A program made the position numbers and the translations under genes. Source: M3007 sp031373665 (lineage in GTDB: Bacteria > Bacteroidota > Bacteroidia > Chitinophagales > Saprospiraceae). From it: 64,000 bases of DNA. The notes below the pieces were generated by a model. That model was not told the DNA's origin. It saw only the letters and a list, made by a program, of their open reading frames with translations, and did not search any database. Location of the stretch: assembly GCA_031373665.1 (NCBI GenBank), contig JANMMZ010000012.1, positions 1 to 64,000 of the forward strand, given 5' to 3'. Shown in pieces: positions 61,829-64,000 of the stretch. The number at the start of each line of letters is the position of its first letter. Position 1 is the first letter of the stretch.

Positions 61829-63293
61829 GGCCAATAAAGGCAATCGAGCCGTCATCCAATTTTTTCAGTCTTTCGATTCAAACCTGCGCACCCGCTGGGT
61901 TCAGTTTTTGTCTTCTCCTTATTGTACACAAGAGGAGGCGAACAACCCAGCTTTCAGAGTAGCCGTTTATCTTCATGAGAAGTACAAATCTAACCAACCT
62001 TTGGAAGAGACGGATGATCTCTTATTCGCTGCTGCTTACCCATTCGAATCATTCTCGGAGCGAAAATACAACGATTTGATGTCAAAATCGCTTAAACTGA
62101 CTAAAAAATTCATAGAATCGGAGATGCTACTATCACAAACGCATCAAGAACCTGATTACTACATGATGCAATTTTACAATAAAACAGGCGATCAGAAAAA
62201 ATTTATTGAGTATCGGGAAAAAGTAAAAGCGTGGCAATCAAATAAAACTAACTGGACTGCGAAGGAGCATTTTGAAAACTTTTTGATAGAACTGGAAGAA
62301 GTAGAGTTTTTGAGTAAGAATAATCAGAAAAAAGATGATTTAAATTTGATTGTTACGATTCGGAACCTGGATGAATATTTTTTTATACAAAGATTATATC
62401 TGACTTGTGCCTTGCTAAATCGCAATTTACAGGCTCCATTGGCATTGCTTCCTATCAATGAATTTTTACCTTTTGACGTTGATGCCTTAAAAAATCAATG
62501 GTTTTTTGCGCAGCCGTTAGGCAGGTTATTTAGAAGTGCTTTAACCGTATTAGAAGGAGGCAATGTGAATGCTGTCGAACAATTTGCAGAGTTTGACCAA
62601 CTGGTTCAATCATACGGTGATTTGGTGTCCCCGATCTATCTTTCTGACTTTGAAACTTACATATGTAATTATTACGTAATTCAAATAAATTTTGGCAAAC
62701 AAGAATTTTATCACTCGCTATTTATTATAATTAAAAGAAGGGAAGAAAGCGGAAGGTGTTACGTGGATGGTAAGATTCATATCAACGATTTTCAGAGTTA
62801 TGTGACCGTTGGTTTAAGAGCCAATGAACATAAATGGGTTCTAAACTTTATTGAAAAAAATAAAGATAATTTCATTGGCACTGATTTTCCTAATGGCTTC
62901 TATGAGTTCAATTTAGCCAATTACTATTTTCATATCAAAGAATATTCAAAAACCAAAGAAATTTTGGCAAGGGTTACATTTGAAGATGTGCTGCGCAAAA
63001 TTTATGCAAAACTACTCGAAATCAAGGTTTTTTATGAATCTGGAGATCACGAGTTGCTCTATTCTAAAATTGATGCAGCGCGCATGTTTTTTTTTAGAAA
63101 TGAAGGCATTGAAAAAAATAAAAGGGAGCATGGAAAGAATTTTGTGAGCATGATGCAACAGATTGAAAAGTTACCGCCTTCTCCATCAGGTATAGAAATT
63201 GATCGCCTTATAGCGAAAATAAACACCCAAAAACATGTCGCAGAACGGATCTGGCTCCTAGAAAAACTCCAAGCACTCAAAAAGAAAAGTTAA
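61827..63293 (+). CDS. Helical-repeat protein of unknown function
   Basis: 488 residues, predicted mostly alpha-helical with TPR- or HAT-like spacing (FRVAVYLHEKYKSNQP, YREKVKAWQSNKTNWTAKEH, ILARVTFEDVLRKIYAKLLE). No signal peptide and no enzyme motif. The gene directly precedes a TonB-dependent receptor gene in the same direction (52-base gap), an arrangement I have seen in Saprospiraceae but whose function is unknown. It may be a cytoplasmic scaffold or regulator. Confidence 0.7.
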   Translation: MANKGNRAVIQFFQSFDSNLRTRWVQFLSSPYCTQEEANNPAFRVAVYLHEKYKSNQPLEETDDLLFAAAYPFESFSERKYNDLMSKSLKLTKKFIESEMLLSQTHQEPDYYMMQFYNKTGDQKKFIEYREKVKAWQSNKTNWTAKEHFENFLIELEEVEFLSKNNQKKDDLNLIVTIRNLDEYFFIQRLYLTCALLNRNLQAPLALLPINEFLPFDVDALKNQWFFAQPLGRLFRSALTVLEGGNVNAVEQFAEFDQLVQSYGDLVSPIYLSDFETYICNYYVIQINFGKQEFYHSLFIIIKRREESGRCYVDGKIHINDFQSYVTVGLRANEHKWVLNFIEKNKDNFIGTDFPNGFYEFNLANYYFHIKEYSKTKEILARVTFEDVLRKIYAKLLEIKVFYESGDHELLYSKIDAARMFFFRNEGIEKNKREHGKNFVSMMQQIEKLPPSPSGIEIDRLIAKINTQKHVAERIWLLEKLQALKKKS

Positions 63294-63345
63294 AACTTAG
63301 ACCATTCCACCAGAAGGCGATAACTTGCAGCCGCATTCTACAAAA

Positions 63346-64000
63346 ATGATCCATTGTCTATTTAACTTACTGCGTTTTTGCCTTTGTTACGCTCTGCTGG
63401 CAATGCCACTAATGCTTCATGCTCAAGGAGATTTGAATAAAAAATCAAATTTTTCTTGTGTTAATTGTAAGCCGGCATCTGCATTGGTACAACTTGCTCG
63501 TCAAGAAGGCATCAATATTGTTTTCAGCGAACGATTTTTTGCTAAATGTCCTCCTTCCGATTATTTATTGGTAGAGATGCCCTTCCTTGAAGTTATCTCA
63601 AAAATCACCGAATGCGCCAATGTGGACTACAAAATCTTGGATAATCAAGTTATTCTATTCAAAAGAAATACAAAATTTAACCTCAATGGGTACATCTCCG
63701 ATGTAGCCACGGGCGAGCGTATCCTTGGCGCAAGCCTACGCATTATTTCAGAAAAAGGTATAGGCACGACCTCTAACGAATTTGGCTTTTACAGCCTCCT
63801 CCTCCTCGAAGGCACTTATACCCTTCAGGTTTCCTTTGTAGGCTACAAGCCCGACACGTTAAAGATTGATTTAAATTCCGATCGTACCCTGCGAATCCGC
63901 CTAAACCCTAATACCGAGTTGAAAGAGGTCGTCATTAGCGATGCTGCTAGTCGAGGACTCAAACGAGCCGTTGGAGAGAGCCCTAAAGACTTATCCATCA
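63346..64000 (+). CDS. TonB-dependent receptor (SusC/RagA-type), N-terminal part, cut by the window end
   Basis: The first 218 codons are visible; the gene continues past the window. Signal peptide about 1-26 (MPLMLHAQ). The STN domain (about 35-110) has CVNCKPASALVQLARQEGI and FFAKCPPSDYLLVEM, the region that receives signals in FecA-type receptors. A CarboxypepD_reg-like domain (about 110-200) has LNGYISDVATGERILGASLR and GIGTTSNEFGFYSLLLLEGT. The plug begins at LKEVVISDA. The full receptor would be 700-1000 residues and take up nutrients across the outer membrane with TonB. An STN domain suggests it may regulate its own system through a sigma/anti-sigma pair. Start ATG at 63346. Confidence 0.9.
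   Translation, partial: MIHCLFNLLRFCLCYALLAMPLMLHAQGDLNKKSNFSCVNCKPASALVQLARQEGINIVFSERFFAKCPPSDYLLVEMPFLEVISKITECANVDYKILDNQVILFKRNTKFNLNGYISDVATGERILGASLRIISEKGIGTTSNEFGFYSLLLLEGTYTLQVSFVGYKPDTLKIDLNSDRTLRIRLNPNTELKEVVISDAASRGLKRAVGESPKDLSI

Overview
The window reads as chromosomal DNA of a free-living Bacteroidota, most likely of the Saprospiria (Saprospiraceae/Lewinella/Haliscomenobacter-like). The basis is: several promoters of the Bacteroidota type (TTG, 16-20 bases, TAnnTTTG); T9SS-type secreted proteins with C-terminal sorting domains; two giant SprB-repeat proteins; a SusC/RagA-like TonB receptor with an STN domain at the right edge; many small lipoproteins; and moderate GC with AT-rich intergenic DNA. 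The lineage call is an inference from gene style. No rRNA, tRNA, CRISPR array, transposase or phage gene was seen.

Layout. 0.2-4.5 kb (minus): a PKD-domain lipoprotein and a three-gene envelope operon. 4.5-5.3 kb: non-coding DNA with a broken small gene and a strong hairpin. 5.3-10.6 kb (plus): NlpC/P60 lipoprotein, ECF sigma factor, small membrane protein, lipoprotein, and a 1011-residue exported protein built on 11-residue coiled-coil repeats. 10.7-15.1 kb (minus): RlpA, a DUF1573 protein, a GC-rich structured intergenic block, a DedA protein and ArgS. 15.1-21.1 kb (plus): a non-catalytic M16 protein, then the cell-shape operon mreB-mreC-mreD-mrdA, with no rodA after it. 21.1-22.1 kb: a Fic protein behind a perfect inverted repeat and a near-leaderless promoter. 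22.1-26.7 kb (minus): a small basic protein, a 1125-residue SprB/SdrD-B/T9SS protein and a tail-anchored protein. 26.9-34.7 kb: subtilase, S4 protein, OsmC (minus), a DUF3857/transglutaminase protein and an exported protein. 34.8-40.4 kb (minus): glgA, glgC, acpH, a SPOR protein, a decayed Eco47II-like restriction endonuclease and a lipoprotein. 40.6-44.9 kb: coiled-coil exported protein, isoaspartyl peptidase, PMT-like glycosyltransferase (minus), xseB and a VOC protein. 45.1-52.8 kb: a frameshifted T9SS protein, an HTH-like protein, a SPOR-like membrane protein, and a YgiC-like ATP-grasp ligase with a 2H phosphoesterase and a Ser/Arg/Gly-tailed lipoprotein. 53.1-64 kb: a propeller/SprB/OmpA protein of 1342 residues, an orphan OmpR regulator divergent from an SPFH protein, a frameshifted DUF6345-like gene, and hypothetical and TonB-receptor genes.

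The common theme is envelope building and decoration: peptidoglycan enzymes and SPOR proteins (NlpC/P60, RlpA, MreBCD, PBP2, three SPOR or SPOR-like proteins), adhesin-like surface proteins, and lipoproteins. Most noteworthy are the hendecad-repeat protein in a sigma-factor operon, the alternating two-module supermodule in the OmpA-anchored SprB protein, the YgiC-type ligase with a possible lipoprotein substrate, the Fic operator, and several single-base frame breaks at base runs that may be mutations, phase variation or assembly errors.
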